This document shows positions 34,401 through 46,984 of a stretch of DNA of 64,000 bases, one piece after another (position 1 is the stretch's first letter; the number at the start of each line of letters is the position of its first letter). The DNA comes from Saururus chinensis (lineage: Eukaryota > Streptophyta > Magnoliopsida > Piperales > Saururaceae). The position numbers and the translations under genes are program-made. The notes below the pieces were generated by a model. That model saw only the letters and a program-made list of their open reading frames with translations. It searched no databases and was not told the DNA's origin. The stretch spans positions 13,454,001 to 13,518,000 of the forward strand of contig CP141150.1 of NCBI GenBank assembly GCA_035235625.1, in the 5' to 3' direction.

Positions 34401-37400
34401 CTCACTCTTAGCGACAAGTATTTTCTTTTATAATTTCTTAACAGAATGTCATTCATCCAAAAATTCAAACTTTAAACATAAGACAAAATAGGAGGGGAAA
34501 GAAGAGGAAGCTCAACCAGAAGAAAAAGATTTACCTGATTTATACAGGCTCCTACTAGGAGCCCACCATTGCTTCCGCCTTCAATGCAAAGTCTTTTAGG
34601 TGAAGTGTAACCAGCAGAAACCAAATATTCAGCAGCTGAAACAAAGTCATCAAAACAGTTCTGTTTGTTCCCTAAGGACCCTGCTTTATGCCACTCTTCA
34701 CCATACTCTCCTCCACCTCTGATATTGGCAATAGAGAAAACCACACCTAAGTGTTGCATAAGAACAATGCGGCTCACGTTAAATGTTGGTGTAATGTTAA
34801 TGTTGAACCCCCCATAACCATATAATAATGTTGGATGAGACCCATCCAGAGGTATATCCTTTTTGGACACAATAAACATTGGTATCTTGGTGTCATCTTT
34901 ACTGGAGACAAAGACCTGACGACAAAATTAAGAAACATATAAATTATAGATATAAAGGTACAGCAATGGTAGTGCCTTCAGCTGATGCACACAACTTCAC
35001 AAACAGGTCGAACATGAATAGGGCACAAAGCTTGATGATAAAAATTATCTTTCATATTGCACAACAAAGGGAAGAATAGGACTCATAATGTTTATTACCC
35101 ATAATTAACCTCACAAAAATGAAAGAAGAACCCTAAAGTAGATACAATTTCGAGAAGCATAAAATTAAAATGTCACCCAATTCCCCATTGCCACACAGGA
35201 TGATTATCATATAGGTAAATGGCCAGAAATCAGCTTTCATGGGCATCAAAAAGACCAAGGGGTTTTGTCATGGTTCAACAATTTACTTTTTTTTTTTAAA
35301 TATCACTACAATCATAATAAGGAAACAGGTTTCCAAAAAAATTGGGGTATGCAACATAGATCTGCACCTCCATTCAAGCCAAGTTTTTATCAATTATTCC
35401 CTAAAAGATAGCATAATCCTATCTTATGACTTTATCCACATTCCCTCAAGTCTTCCTCTCCCTCTTTTGGTCTATTCAACTTGCACCACCTCCAACCTTC
35501 TTACCAAAGCATACCTTCGGCTTCCTTCGTATATGCTCATATCAATGCAACCTAATCTCCCCATGTTTCTCGTTCTCTTAATTATACTCAATACTAATAT
35601 GTCTCTCCCAATCGTCCTATACATCCACCTTAGCATTATCATTTCAACTACATTCAGTTTATTTATGTTCTTTAGGGCCTAAAACCATGCTCCATAGAGT
35701 ACTGTGAGCCTCACTGTTGTCGTATAGAATTTTCCTTAAGCCTAGTAGGACACATTTATCACACAAAACTCCCGAAGCAGCTTTCCACTTTGCCCACCCC
35801 ACATTTATCCTATGTACCAAATCACATATATATCTCCTCCCTCGTAAATAATAGAGCCTATATAGCACAATTGCTCACATCTCGGCAACTTCTTGCCCAC
35901 CTTTTGTAACTAAGGATCTCTACCTATAGTTCTACCCTCCCTAAATTGAATTTGATATACCTTGTTTTAGTTCTACATATTCTAAAACCATTTGATTATA
36001 TAAGGTTTCCCTCCACGCTTTTAGCTCTATATTTAACCCTACTCTAGTCTCGTCAACAAAATTGTTATTTACAAATTTATAGGAACCATACATGGCTATT
36101 TGCAATTAGCTCATCCATGACTAATGCAGAAAGATAAGGGCTTAAGGCTGCCCATGAATGTAGACCGACTATGACAAAGAACTCCTTGGTTTCTTCCGAA
36201 TTGTTCTTAAGCTAGCCAATACCCTATCATAATATCTTTTATAACGTATAAGGATCTTATTACAACTCCTTGCTTTTTAAGACACTGAATAAGGCACTCT
36301 ATGGTGGTGGCCTTGTTATTGAGTCTAGTCTAGTTAAGTATATAACTTATTTTAGGAGATTTAGGCTCTATTTGGATTGAGGGAAAGCGAGGGAAAGGAA
36401 AGGATTCTATCAAAAATCCCCTCGTTTCTTTTGTTTGGTAATACATAGAAAAAGAAAATAAGGTGGAAAGCAGGGGAAATGCCGTGGAAAAGGAGGTCCA
36501 ATATTTTCCACCCCTAAACCCGTGGATTTTGGGAGAAAATCCACGGGTTGATGGTTCAAGCTTATCTCCACGCGAAGCTGTGTTCTCTCGTTGTCGTGAT
36601 CTTTTGCCTTCTGATCCCGGGCAGAATAATTTCTACGGGACAGGGCCATCTTCTTCCCTAGCTCCAAGAAGCCACGCGAAAAGTCGCCTCCCCCATCTCT
36701 CTCTCTCTCTCCTCCCGCCTCGCCGCTGCCGGATGAAACTTTGGCTTTATCGTGAGTCCTTTGCTTTTTTCTCTCTCTTCGTAACACCTCCATCGGGCCG
36801 ATAAAATGCAGGAAAGGGAAAATACTTGTTTCTGCACCTGTTTTCTTCAACAACTGGCGGAGGGAAGGGAGACTGGAGACTGAAGAGGAAGGCAAAAACG
36901 TACAGTTGCTAGTTCGGGGAAAGGTTTGGACAAGGGCGGAGCTTTTACTATTGTCGTGTTGTAGGAATCTCTGTTTCCTATAATCATTGTGTATCTTTTC
37001 CATTTTTTTTGCATTTGGTTTGGTGGGGGGGCATTGGTGGTTTGAATTGTGGACATAAAGGGTAGGGGGCTGTTGTTTGTGCATTCGGAGTTGAAAATTT
37101 GTTTACTATTCTAATCTGAGGTACTTAATTGAAGGGCCATGGATTGAATTGCTTACTATTCTAGCTTTTGGCTGTAAAATGTTAGATTTGTTGGTTGGAA
37201 TTCCTATTCACCTTATGAAATTTTTCTTTTTTCTTTTGGCTCGTTTAGTGCAATTTGTGTATTGCGGATTGGGAACTAAGTTGGAGTTTGACTTCTAACG
37301 GTTCTGCTTTGGAAAAAAATTGTCTTTTTTTAAAGAAAATTTGTAGATATAATTTTTGGATGATTCTATATTTTATTTTTTTAGATACAATATTTTTATT

Positions 37401-40400
37401 TGATAGGTTTTGATTATAAATTAATTGAAAATTTTGATGAATTTATTTTATTTATATATAATTTTATAATTGTTTCTAATATCCATCGTATTGAACCAAA
37501 CAAAGAATTATATTTTCTCCTTCTCTTTTTGCGTGTAACTAAATAGTGAAAATTTTTTAGGAATCCCCTCATTTCCCTTTCTCCTTTGATTCCCTTTATC
37601 TTTCTCTTTCCCTCGCTTTCCCTCAATCCAAACAGAGCCTTACAATACATGAGGTAGGAGTTGCTTTAAGAAGATGAAGAATGGTAAAAACACTTGGACA
37701 TGATAGAATTCCTATTGAAATTTAGAAGTGCCTTAAGGGTGTTTGGCTTAACTTGGTTAACTAAGTTGTTTAACAATATTTGGAAGTCAAAGAGGATATC
37801 AGAGTAGTAGAGGAGACGCACTATTATACTGCTATATAAAAATAAAGAGGATATCCAAAGTTGTACAAACTATAGGGGTATAAATCTTATATGTCATACT
37901 ATAAAGTTATGGGAGAGTGGTTGAAAGATGCTTGCGGAAAGTAACTAAAATAACTGAGAACTAGTTTGGTTTCATGCCAGAGAGGTCAACGATTGAGATT
38001 ATTTTCTTGTTACGACAATTAGTTGAGAAATATAAGGATAGAAGACAAAACCTCTATACGACCTTTATTAATTTGGACAAAGCTTATGATAGAGAGCTTT
38101 GAGAGCTCATTTGGAGTGTCTTGAAAAAGAAGGGAGTTATAAGAAGTTACATCGATATTATTAAAGATATGTACAATAGGGTAACAACTATTGTACGAAC
38201 AATGGGGGGAGAAACTAAGAAATTCTTGGTCACAGTAGGTCTACGTTAAAAGTCAACCTTAAGCCCTAATCTTTTTTCTCTAGCTATAGATGAACTAACT
38301 ACATATATACAAGACAAGATACCTTGGTGCCTGCTTTTTACAGATGATGTAGTTTAAGTAAATGAGACTATAATAGGGTTAAATGCCAATCTAGAACTGT
38401 GGAGGGAAGGCTCTAGAATCAAAAGGTTTTAAAATAAGTAGGATGAAGATAGAGTATATGGAATTTAACTTTAAGGATAGTAGATCTATAAGTAAAACTT
38501 TAGTCAAAATAAATGGGCAAGAAGTGTGAAGATGTAAGCAATTCCGATATTTAGGCTCCATTATCCACAAGGAGGGAGATATCACTAGTGATGTGGTACA
38601 TAAGATTAATGCGGGGCAGGTAAAATTGAGGGCAACATTAGGACGTTTATGTGATAAGTTAATTCCAAAAAGGCTTAAAGGTAAATTTTATAGGGCTGTT
38701 ATTAGGTCTACAATACTTTGAGTAAAATATTGAGCATCAAAGAAAAGTTATATAAATAGTCTAAATGTAGCTAAAATGAGGATATTAAAGTGGATGTGTG
38801 GAATAACAAAGAAAAATTAGATTAGAAATGAGTATAGGTTGCGTTAGTATAAGCATATACAAAGAAGACCAATGGATGCCCCAATTAGAAGGGTTTTAAG
38901 TAAATAATATCAAAATAGGGAGAGCAAGGCCTAAGAGAATTTGGATGGAATTAATAAGAAAAAATATGACTATATTATCTCTTACAAAAGATTTAACACA
39001 AAACAGGCTATAATAGAGGCATAAGATCCATGTCTCCGACCCCAAATTGTTGAGAAAAGGCGCTACTTGATTATGATTATGATTTATGAATATGGCACTC
39101 TATCATAGGTTTTTTCTCATCTATGTAAGTCATATAGACACCCGTCACCTATCAATTTACTTCTCTACTAATGGCCATATCAAAAAATAGCCTAAATTGT
39201 TCATCCTTCCAGTGAATCTCTATTTCCTTGTTCAGTGTCTGCAATCATCCTTCTAATAACTTTTCCCTTAACTTCATAGCATGACTCATAAGTTGATAAA
39301 CTATAGTTTATACAACTTAGGATGTTCCCTTTATTTTTATATAGAGGTATACGGTGCTTCACCTCCACTTCTCCAGCATCCTATTAAACTTTCATATAGT
39401 ATTAAACAATCTAATCAACCACAATAAGATAACATCTTCCATAAACTTCCGCAATTGTAGTTGGTGGGTTCAAGGCTTTACTTCCCTCACATTATGTATC
39501 AGCTTCTACTTCCTCTACTCTAAATCTCTTATAATTGACTATGCTCTTAATAAGATGACACTCATATTACGACAACCACCACAATATTTGTTTAGAAAAT
39601 GGTAAAATACCCTTGTTATGTCCTCATCTATTATAAGTACTCTGTTATGGATCGTAGGATTGGTTTAATTTGTAGGCTTTTGATTTAATTAGTATGCCTG
39701 TGGGCCATTAGACAGTAGGTATGATTATGTAATAAGGCCTTAAGTAGTTTAGTTAATTAGGCCCAAGCCCATTAAGGGCAATATTATGTAAGGGTTTCTC
39801 CGCCCTCATGGAGATTAGTCAATTAATCAGAATCAGTCTTCTTCCTTCTCCTCTGTCAACTCAATTTTCCCCCCTTTCTAACGCTTCACTGGTTCTTGAC
39901 GAACCAGCAAGGTTCCTCTCCTTCTTTTCATCCTATTTCTATAATCAAATCCTCTTGTAAGCCTAAGGGTTTACATCATACTCTTAATGCTTAGCTTGAT
40001 CTAAGTCCCCATTTCATTTCACTTCACACACACACTCAAATATGCCCTAAACCAATGATTTTCCATCTCGCAAAAAAAAATCCAAAATGAAAGAAATATA
40101 AATAATTTGAGCTACATCAGTTAGTGAGAATCAACAGATTCTATTGTTAAACAACACCACTATAGACATTTCTCAGAAGTACACTATAATTAAGAGTTTG
40201 CTGAATCTAAGAAATGTAGCATTCACAGATGAAGCAGCTCAATCAAACATTCCAGTCAGACTTTCAGAACACTATTCATATCAGATCTCAGTTAGCTATC
40301 AAACAATTACTCACATTAGCAGCCATCATTGTATAAGCTTTGTTTATCAAAGATTAGGGCACTACAACCACCACCACATCTCTAAGACACACTACAGTTG

Positions 40401-43400
40401 GTATTAAATAATATTACGCAATTAGTAATACTTCTTAAGTTGCCCATATTCTTCGCTGATGACAAATCAAAAACAGACTACAAAGTATGCACTTGAAGAT
40501 TACATGAACAAACAAATTATAAACAGTAGTATTACCTGATCAACCTGAAATTTTGTTCTATCAAAACCAGGAACAACAATTTCTCGAAAAATCTTCATTT
40601 CAGGAGCTTCAGTTTCCAGATTGCACCGGTATATAATTCCAGGAGTAAGGAAGCTTGTAAAGCCAATAAAAACTTCAGTATCTTCTCGCCTCCCAGAAAT
40701 CCCACTGACTGAACCAATATCAATGGGCAAAGTATGTAGCAGATTACCACTACTCAAGTCTCTTATCTGCAGCAAGTATTTCACATCACTCAAATAACTT
40801 ACAACTATTTGGTTTTTGTTAATCGCATGAGCTGATTCCAAAACATCCTTTTCAGACTCAGGAACAATATCCATCCACGTGCATGGATCTTCAATATCCA
40901 CTCGAACCAACTTATATCTTGGCGCATCTTTATTGGTCAGAAACGTGAATTGGGTCCCATCATTTGCAACTTCTGTATATTGTGCCTCAAAATTATCAAT
41001 AAGCTTAACAAACGGTAGCATCTTATTTGTTCCCCTAAAGCTTTCAAGCCCATTGGGAAGAGCAGTCAGGTCATTGTAATACAACTTGTTGACTGGATCA
41101 CAGCCCTCAGCAATATAAAGAAGAACATACTGCATATTGTAAAAGACAAGGTCAGCTCAAAAGTTTTCACGTCAAAATTCAGAATAAAATTAAATATTTC
41201 ATTGTCAACTAAAACTATAGAATAAGTAAGGAAACAATCTGCTTGAAGTAAATAAGTTTCTGAGTCATGATAAAATAAACACTTCAAACCATCAAACCTC
41301 TCTCTCATTTAAAGATGCATTGATAAATGAGGGACAACACTGCAAATTGTTGCTGGTAAGCACTTTATGGGCCCATCATCAAGGGGAATGCGGGACCAAG
41401 AAGGATGAGTGACAATTGTTAAGTTTGGGTCCATTTCAACGAGGGGAAACCATTCATCAAATCTGGCCTAAATTCTAACTCCAAAACAATGGCTGAAACA
41501 TAATGAGGTTAAAAGTATGAGTCCCACATATTGGAATAGCCCCAAACTGATAAGACCCTCATCATCAAAAGGGATCTTTAAATCCTACTCGGTCCCACAC
41601 CTATTTGACCTCTAGGGGGACATTAAAAATACAATTTCGCTGTTGATTTAAAGGGGATATTAAAATAATACGATGAAGGGGTCCACATGTCCAAATGCAT
41701 TGTGGTCATGCTTAGGCTACCTTTTTCCTTGATAAGTAGTCGATACATCAGTAACATCTAAAGACATAATCAAGTAGAACAGCATACCATATAATGTCAA
41801 CGTAAATATAAGTGAAGGAAAAAATATAATATTTTAGAGCGTTTTTCCAAAAACTAATGCTCATAGCTATCAGGAAAATGGAAGACCAAGTTTTCTCCTC
41901 ATAGCACTTAATTAGGAGGTTAAAAACAGAAAGATATCAGAGACGGATAGAGTAGTTAGTAATACATATATGGAATGGAATGAGAAACTGTAATAAAGGA
42001 GAATTAGTAGCAAGACATGTAAAGAAATTATGAAAAACTATTGGGAAAACATTAGAAAATGAAGCAGGAACACTTCACAAAAAAGAAGTGACACAAAACA
42101 GAATAAAAGTCTGTTAAAAAGATAACTTATACTAGGATATCACACAATAGTCCTCTAATTTGTTAGTAATATAATATTGTAATCTCATAACTATAGTATC
42201 ATAACAACAAGAACAAATATGGTGATTACTGATGCTATATTCTCACGTACAAATGGAGAAAACTAATAACAATTTGTCCAAAACTTCAATCTATGTTTCT
42301 GTTAAGATATAAAGAACTAGGGCTGCTATGTAAATTAAAAAGTCAAATACTAGACATGGTATCTTTAAGCCACCGTTTATATTCAGTAAACAAACATAAC
42401 GAAAAACAAAACAAAAAAAAGCAGCACATGTGTTAGAGGCTCGGAGAAATTTCCCTCTCATTTCTGATTTGTTTCTCGCTAAGCATTTTCGTAAAATATT
42501 TAGACACTGACCATTTCTGACTTCCCCTCAGTTCAGGTAGCACCTCTCACGAAACAAAGGAACATTTAGTAACTACACAAACACTCAGCATATTTCCAGG
42601 TAAAACTGTCAAAACTACACATAGTTACAAAAGCATTCCATAATTATTAAGATTTGAAGCTTAAGTACTCAAACAATGGGCCCTGCACTCAAGAACTAAT
42701 CGATAATTAGTTACAAAACAATCTCCCAACCTTAAAGCCCAAAAAAAAAATTTAATGTTTCTTCTTCATATGAAATTCTTTTCTTCTCCCTATTTAAGTT
42801 CTGTGAAGTGTTTCGTGTTGTTTCTTTAATCTCAGTTTTTTTTAAGCTTTTCTTTTTTTCTCATCCATAAACCAACCAGTCAAATAAACCTTTAGACTTG
42901 ATCACTGTGGTCTTTTTACGCGTGTTATGGTTATTCATATAAAAGTAAGGGTGTTGATGCTGATTATGAATTATAAATACAAGTGTATACATGTGTTAAA
43001 ATGGAAGGAAGATGGGGAGGCACAGAAACCAGCAAAACTCCCTTTTTCCATAGAGGAGTTAGTGGATGAAAAGTATAAGAATAAATTCCATTTAAAAATA
43101 GAGGAAGAGTAAAAAAATGTGGAGGCATCAATGCATATTACAAAAGTAAGAAGATGATACAACCAATGCATTTTTATAGATGCCCAAGTTTTACATAATA
43201 TTACCTTCCCATCATCAGTCACAGAACCTCCAAAAGACCATTTTGGATTATCAGGATCTCTCCAACACAAAATGTCTTGTAATTGATCAGTACCTAAAAA
43301 ATGATAGCAAAGCTCATGATTCAGGTTGATATTTGTCTCGGTTCCAGCATCCACTTCTCCTTCCCTAAGCAAAATCATGCGCATCCAACCACCAAAGTAT

Positions 43401-46400
43401 CAATGCATCGATCTATATATTATAAATCCGAGACATGAAACTAGCCCACAGATATGCCATTGAATTGGAGAACATAAAAGAAGCCTTACTTTGGAGCTGG
43501 ATAGCGACTGTAGAAAAACCCTTTATTATCATGTGTCCAACTAATAGATGAGAACTTGACCTGTAAAATAACCAGTACAACTTCCCAAGTGATTTCCAAG
43601 TACATTGAAGCAGTAATAAAACACAGACTGAAGTGAATAATGGTCAATTTCAAGATAGTTATTATGCAAAAGGAAAAGAAAAGTACTAAACATTTTGTCC
43701 GTCACAATCATTTTGCATAGAAAAGTCACAATCTTCAACTTTTCAAATTTGCTCACTCCATAAAAATAACATAATAAGAATGGGCCAAAAGAAGCCCAGG
43801 AAGGCAAGTAGTAAAGTATACTGTGAGAACAGATTTTTAAAAACTAGATTAAAACTAAGTGTACAGAAAGTAATTTCCAAGGTTCTTAGTCATATGCTTT
43901 TATCTACCAAGATATAAAATGAAAACTTGTACATGCATTTGAACCATCCACACCTTGTTTCACACACATATCACTAATTCCTCCTAACAAAGCTCCCTTG
44001 GTCCACAGGTGGAAAAAGAAAAAACATGTGAATGGGTAGATTAACAGCACCAGCAGAAACAGAAAGAACATTTATAAAAATAATATAACACAACATGCAG
44101 ATTAATTATTGGAGTGCTCTCTTACCACAAAACCTATCAACAGAAGTAAAATTCAAAACTTTTTATTGACAAAGCATGGTTTCATACGTGACATAAGATG
44201 AGTATAGCCTACGAGTTACTGCATGCTACATGCACTGAGGCCCGTTTTCCCCTCCCCTTCTCTTATGTTTGCCCAGGCTCCTTCTCCTTCTCCCCACCAC
44301 AGCCTGCCCCATCTACCCCCCCTCTTCCCTGAACCAGAGTCGGCCTTCACCTTCATTGCCACCAGGGGAGCCTTGCAGAACATGGAGGCAGCAATTTTCT
44401 GCCCCAGCCCACACGCTCCACCCCCCAAAACCACCACCAAAAGGCCAGAGGCGACCGTGCACTGGCAGGGTCTCCTTTTATAAATTGTTTTTACAAAAGA
44501 AGCACGAGAGCCACCGGATCCAATCAGATACCGTTTGCACCTCAACCACAGAAAGATTATTACTTTTTCATAATAAGATATATTATAATCATCCCACAGG
44601 CTTCATGTAGCAATATACATCCAAACAAATTAATAGCCAGGGAGTACATATTAGAGAGGGGAGAGGATTTAGTTGTTTCAATTGTCAACAGAATTAATTC
44701 TAATACTATTGATCCCAGATATTCAGCAAAAGAACACATTTTGCATTATACCCACCCATGACAATGTGTCTGGTTCAGCACCCTTATCCTCAATCCGCAT
44801 TACTTTAATGGTGACCCAATCACTTCCACTGGCACTGACAGCATAAGCCAAGTATTTTCCATCTTTACTGACAGACATTGCACTCAAGGCAACAGTTCCA
44901 TCATCACTAAGTTGATTTGGATCAAGCAAAACCTCTGCCTCACCTTCCAAATTGTCCTACCACAAAGAATCAATCATAAGCTACTGTATCTCTTTCAGAT
45001 AAAACAAAGCAAGACATAAAAACACCAACTCAAGGCAAGCAAGTATACCTGCACATACAGAACGCTCTGAGCCTGAAGCCCAGTGTTATGGAAATAAAAA
45101 TACTTATTTCCTCTTTTAAATGGGGTATCATAACGTGGGTGATCAAACAATGTTGTAATTCGCGTCCGTAGCTTATCCCGAGTCTCGCAGGTGCTTAGAA
45201 GAGACTCGGTGAGGTTAACCTGCTTCTCAACAAATTCCTTCGTTTCTTCCGCATCGGGGTCTTCCATCCTACTTGGCACAAAACAAAAATGTATCAGCAA
45301 ATGACTCACATAATCAACACCAGGATCACAATGTCCGACCTATAACTAAAAGCTCTTATCACAAAATAAAATCCGTCCTACTCATTTCTTTCCAAAACAT
45401 GCAAATCTTCTATTCCTAGAGTGAAAGTGCCAATTTAACTTTGTAAAAAAAATAATCATAATCAAGTAGCGCCTTTTCCAAACAATTTGGGGTCGACGAC
45501 ATGGATCTTAAGCCTCCAGTCCAACTTGTTTTGTTTCAACTCTTATCTAAGTTCTCTTGTTTCCCTCTCCCTCATTTGGCATCATTTACATAAACCCTTT
45601 CAACCTTCAACCTTCTTAACGGGGCATCCATTGATCTTCTTTATACATGCCCATGTCAATGCAACCCACACTCACTAAGCTTCTCCCCTAAACGTGCTAC
45701 CCTTAAATTCTTACATATATACTCATTTCTAATCTTATCTTTCCTAGTTATTCCACACATCTAACTTAGCATTTTCATTTCAGCTATATTTAGTTTATCT
45801 ATATGACTTTTCCTTAGTGCCCAACATTTTACTCCATAGAGCATTGCAGACCTAATTGGAGTACAATAGAACTTACCTTTAAGCCTATTTGGGACTCTCC
45901 TATCACACAATACTCCAAACAAAGCCCTCCATTTTACCCAACTCATATTAATCCTATGTACCACATCATTTATTTCTTATAATTCAATCAACAGGAACAA
46001 CATTTGAACACCGGTTTACACAAAAAACAAAAAAAAAATCTACATAACAGTTTACAGAAGCTAGAAAAAAATTGATCATACAGAGCAATAATTATCTCAC
46101 AACACAAAAACATTTCACCAGCAAATTCGCCCACATGCCAAATCACATAAATGGGTCAATCAGAAATTCCATTTTTATTCACCCAGTATCCCAAACTCCA
46201 AGCCAATGTCGTAGAGAACTCCTACCAACGCTACAGGTTTTGGGGAAAAAAAAGAACGAACTTTGTAGAGAAAAAGGAGAGAGCTTTAACCAGCGGTAAG
46301 GATCAGGGACAAGGACGCCATGGTAGTCGTCGGCAACGGAGTCATCGCGTCGGGCGGGTGGGTACCGGAGGGGGAGGAGGCCGTCGCCGGGGGCGGAGAG

Positions 46401-46409
46401 GGAACCCAT
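31417..46409 (-). CDS. POP: Prolyl oligopeptidase (prolyl endopeptidase, family S9A), 12 exons
   Basis: Exons (minus strand): 46409-46291, 45268-45049, 44956-44756, 43560-43490, 43364-43205, 41129-40536, 34915-34535, 33983-33908, 33816-33753, 33434-33299, 31707-31594, 31482-31417. All introns are GT-AG and the joined frame is open: 2202 nt, 733 residues plus stop, the usual family length. The N-terminal part ([32 protein letters not shown]) and the following beta-propeller are complete; the alpha/beta-hydrolase domain has the nucleophile Ser570 in [11 protein letters not shown], Asp661 in ADHDDRVVP and His703 in KAGHGAGRP. The enzyme cleaves short peptides after proline. Introns vary from 91 bp to 5.6 kb; intron 6 holds nested transposons and intron 1 a LINE remnant. 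No lesion was found. An in-frame upstream extension to 46664 could add a transit peptide. Confidence 0.93.
31594..31707 (-). CDS. POP: Prolyl oligopeptidase exon 11 (catalytic histidine)
   Basis: 38 codons from [20 protein letters not shown] to GRPTQKL, with the catalytic His in AGHGAG. Phase 0 at both ends. Confidence 0.93.
32159..32192 (+). repeat. G-rich homopolymer tract in POP intron 10
   Basis: GGGGGCGGGGGGGGCGGGG and then 14 or more further G. On the transcribed strand of the minus gene this is a poly-C tract in the pre-mRNA. It has G-quadruplex potential on the + strand and is prone to length error in assembly. Confidence 0.85.
33299..33434 (-). CDS. POP: Prolyl oligopeptidase exon 10 (catalytic aspartate)
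   Basis: Codes [13 protein letters not shown] through [20 protein letters not shown] to LKLLA. The first Asp after the His of DHDDR is the catalytic acid, and the Arg of DDRV is the substrate-binding Arg of the family. The segment LDGQPCQ before YPSTML is somewhat divergent. Confidence 0.93.
34011..34146. repeat. ~70-bp tandem duplication in POP intron 7
   Basis: 'ataactttatttatggacat...ggagcaa' at 34011-34077 is repeated with about 15% difference at 34080-34146 (core 'catgaagtaga(t/c)atttttac'). Confidence 0.8.
34535..34915 (-). CDS. POP: Prolyl oligopeptidase exon 7 (catalytic serine)
   Basis: 127 codons from [16 protein letters not shown] to GACINQ. Carries [30 protein letters not shown] and the nucleophile elbow GGSNGG with Ser570. 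Phase 0 at both ends. Confidence 0.95.
35300..36302 (-). mobile_element. RTE-type LINE remnant RTE-1, 3' part (POP intron 6)
   Basis: Minus-strand reading recovers, through many frameshifts, reverse-transcriptase blocks: [37 protein letters not shown], then [20 protein letters not shown] near the C-terminus. The 3' end with 'ttggaaacc' lies near 35330. The upstream part of the same element resumes at 39094 after a nested insertion. Confidence 0.75.
36303..39093 (+). mobile_element. RTE-type LINE RTE-2 inserted in RTE-1, with 10-bp target duplication
   Basis: Flanked by the direct repeat GGCACTCTAT at 36293-36302 and 39094-39103; RTE-1 sequence is continuous across one copy (TATGATAGAGTGCC on the minus strand). 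The RTE-2 body right of 37640 reads, with stops and frameshifts, [45 protein letters not shown] and [20 protein letters not shown]. It ends with the RTE tail 'gattatgattatgatttatg' before the duplication. Itself interrupted by a PIF-like element at 36364-37639. 5'-truncated, as LINEs commonly are. Confidence 0.75.
36364..37639. mobile_element. PIF/Harbinger-like DNA transposon (non-autonomous) inside RTE-2
   Basis: A terminal inverted repeat of about 34 bp with one mismatch (GGCTCTATTTGGATTGAGGG... against its reverse complement ending 37639), flanked by TTA on both sides (36361-36363 and 37640-37642), the target duplication typical of PIF/Harbinger. The 1276-bp interior is GC-rich with a 224-codon minus-strand open frame of no recognised family (36410-37084) and no transposase. 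Confidence 0.75.
39094..39650 (-). mobile_element. RTE-1, 5' part (resumes after nested insertion)
   Basis: On the minus strand 'aaaacctatgatagagtgcc' corresponds to the AYDRVP block that directly precedes the part of RTE-1 at 36302. Further right, [18 protein letters not shown] matches the region upstream of the reverse transcriptase. Degraded by stops and frameshifts. Confidence 0.65.
39643..40080 (+). mobile_element. Possible LTR-like sequence in POP intron 6
   Basis: Starts TGTTATGGATCGTAGG and contains 'ggcccaagcccattaagggc' and a CT-rich leader-like stretch, resembling U3/R of plant LTR elements. No second copy or target duplication was found. Confidence 0.3.
40536..41129 (-). CDS. POP: Prolyl oligopeptidase exon 6 (propeller to linker)
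   Basis: The longest exon (198 codons, phase 0 at both ends), from [18 protein letters not shown] to [10 protein letters not shown]. It contains [16 protein letters not shown] and [16 protein letters not shown], which are propeller strands before the hydrolase domain. The exon is followed by the 5620-bp intron 6. Confidence 0.93.
44216..44560. other. GC/CT-rich island in POP intron 3
   Basis: A C-rich patch in otherwise AT-rich intron, open in several frames on both strands without a recognised domain. Probably part of an inserted element or low-complexity sequence. Confidence 0.4.
45450..45970 (-). mobile_element. RTE-type LINE remnant RTE-3 (POP intron 1)
   Basis: Minus-strand reading gives [40 protein letters not shown] and [13 protein letters not shown], the C-terminal block of plant RTE reverse transcriptases. 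The 3' end reads 'aatttgga...gattatgatt' near 45455. 5'-truncated, same orientation as the host gene. Confidence 0.75.
46291..46409 (-). CDS. POP: Prolyl oligopeptidase exon 1 (start choice)
   Basis: From [10 protein letters not shown] to PYR plus the first two bases of a Trp codon completed in exon 2. MGSLSA is where plant family members typically begin the conserved part. The frame stays open upstream to ATGs at 46664 (MARQHPLAAP) and 46679. Those 85 extra residues contain no Asp or Glu and are rich in Ser, Arg, Pro and Ala (FSSFSTSSSSSRRPSP), as in organelle transit peptides. Either start, or both, may be used. Confidence 0.85.
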
Positions 46410-46829
46410 GGCCGCCGCCGCCGGAAGGGACGAAGAGGAGACAGGGGACGGTCGACGGGAAGAGGAAGAGGAGGTTGAGAAGGAAGAAAATTTATGTCTT
46501 TTTAACAAGGCGGAGAAAAAGGCGGAAGTGGGCGGAGTTTTAGAGACGGCGACGAATGGGGAGGCGGCGCGGTGGGGCCCGCAGCGGTTGGGCGTTGAGT
46601 GGCGGCACCAAGGGACGGGGAGCCGGCGAGCCAGTGGCGCGGCCAGAGGGTGCTGGCGGGCCATGTCCGATATGGGCACCCAGGCCCATTAGGACTCTTA
46701 TGGGCCGGTTCGGCTGTACAAGTTCTCGTAAATTGTGATTTTCTCTCTTGACATAATTGAGATATTTTTTTAAATAATGGGCACAATAGAGTACTGCGTA
46801 AATGGGTCTCAGCGTAAGTAGAGGCAAGA

Positions 46830-46980
46830 TACGTTTTTCATGCTCAAATCATTTACTTATAAAAAATGCTCCTTCTTTAACACATTAGCATATAAGTGCA
46901 CTGGCTAAGTTTTTTTTTTATGGAATAAAAGCAATTTATACAAGCTAATATACCACACAAGTGAGTTGTTCGAAGATTAT
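46830..46980. other. POP upstream region, no motif recognised
   Basis: AT-rich sequence upstream of the GC-rich POP first exon; no clear TATA box on the minus strand. Confidence 0.4.
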
Positions 46981-46984
46981 GTGG

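Noticed and set aside
36410..37084. 224-codon minus-strand open frame
   Set aside because: Entirely inside the PIF-like element, unrelated to any family I recognise and of simple composition; not called as a gene.
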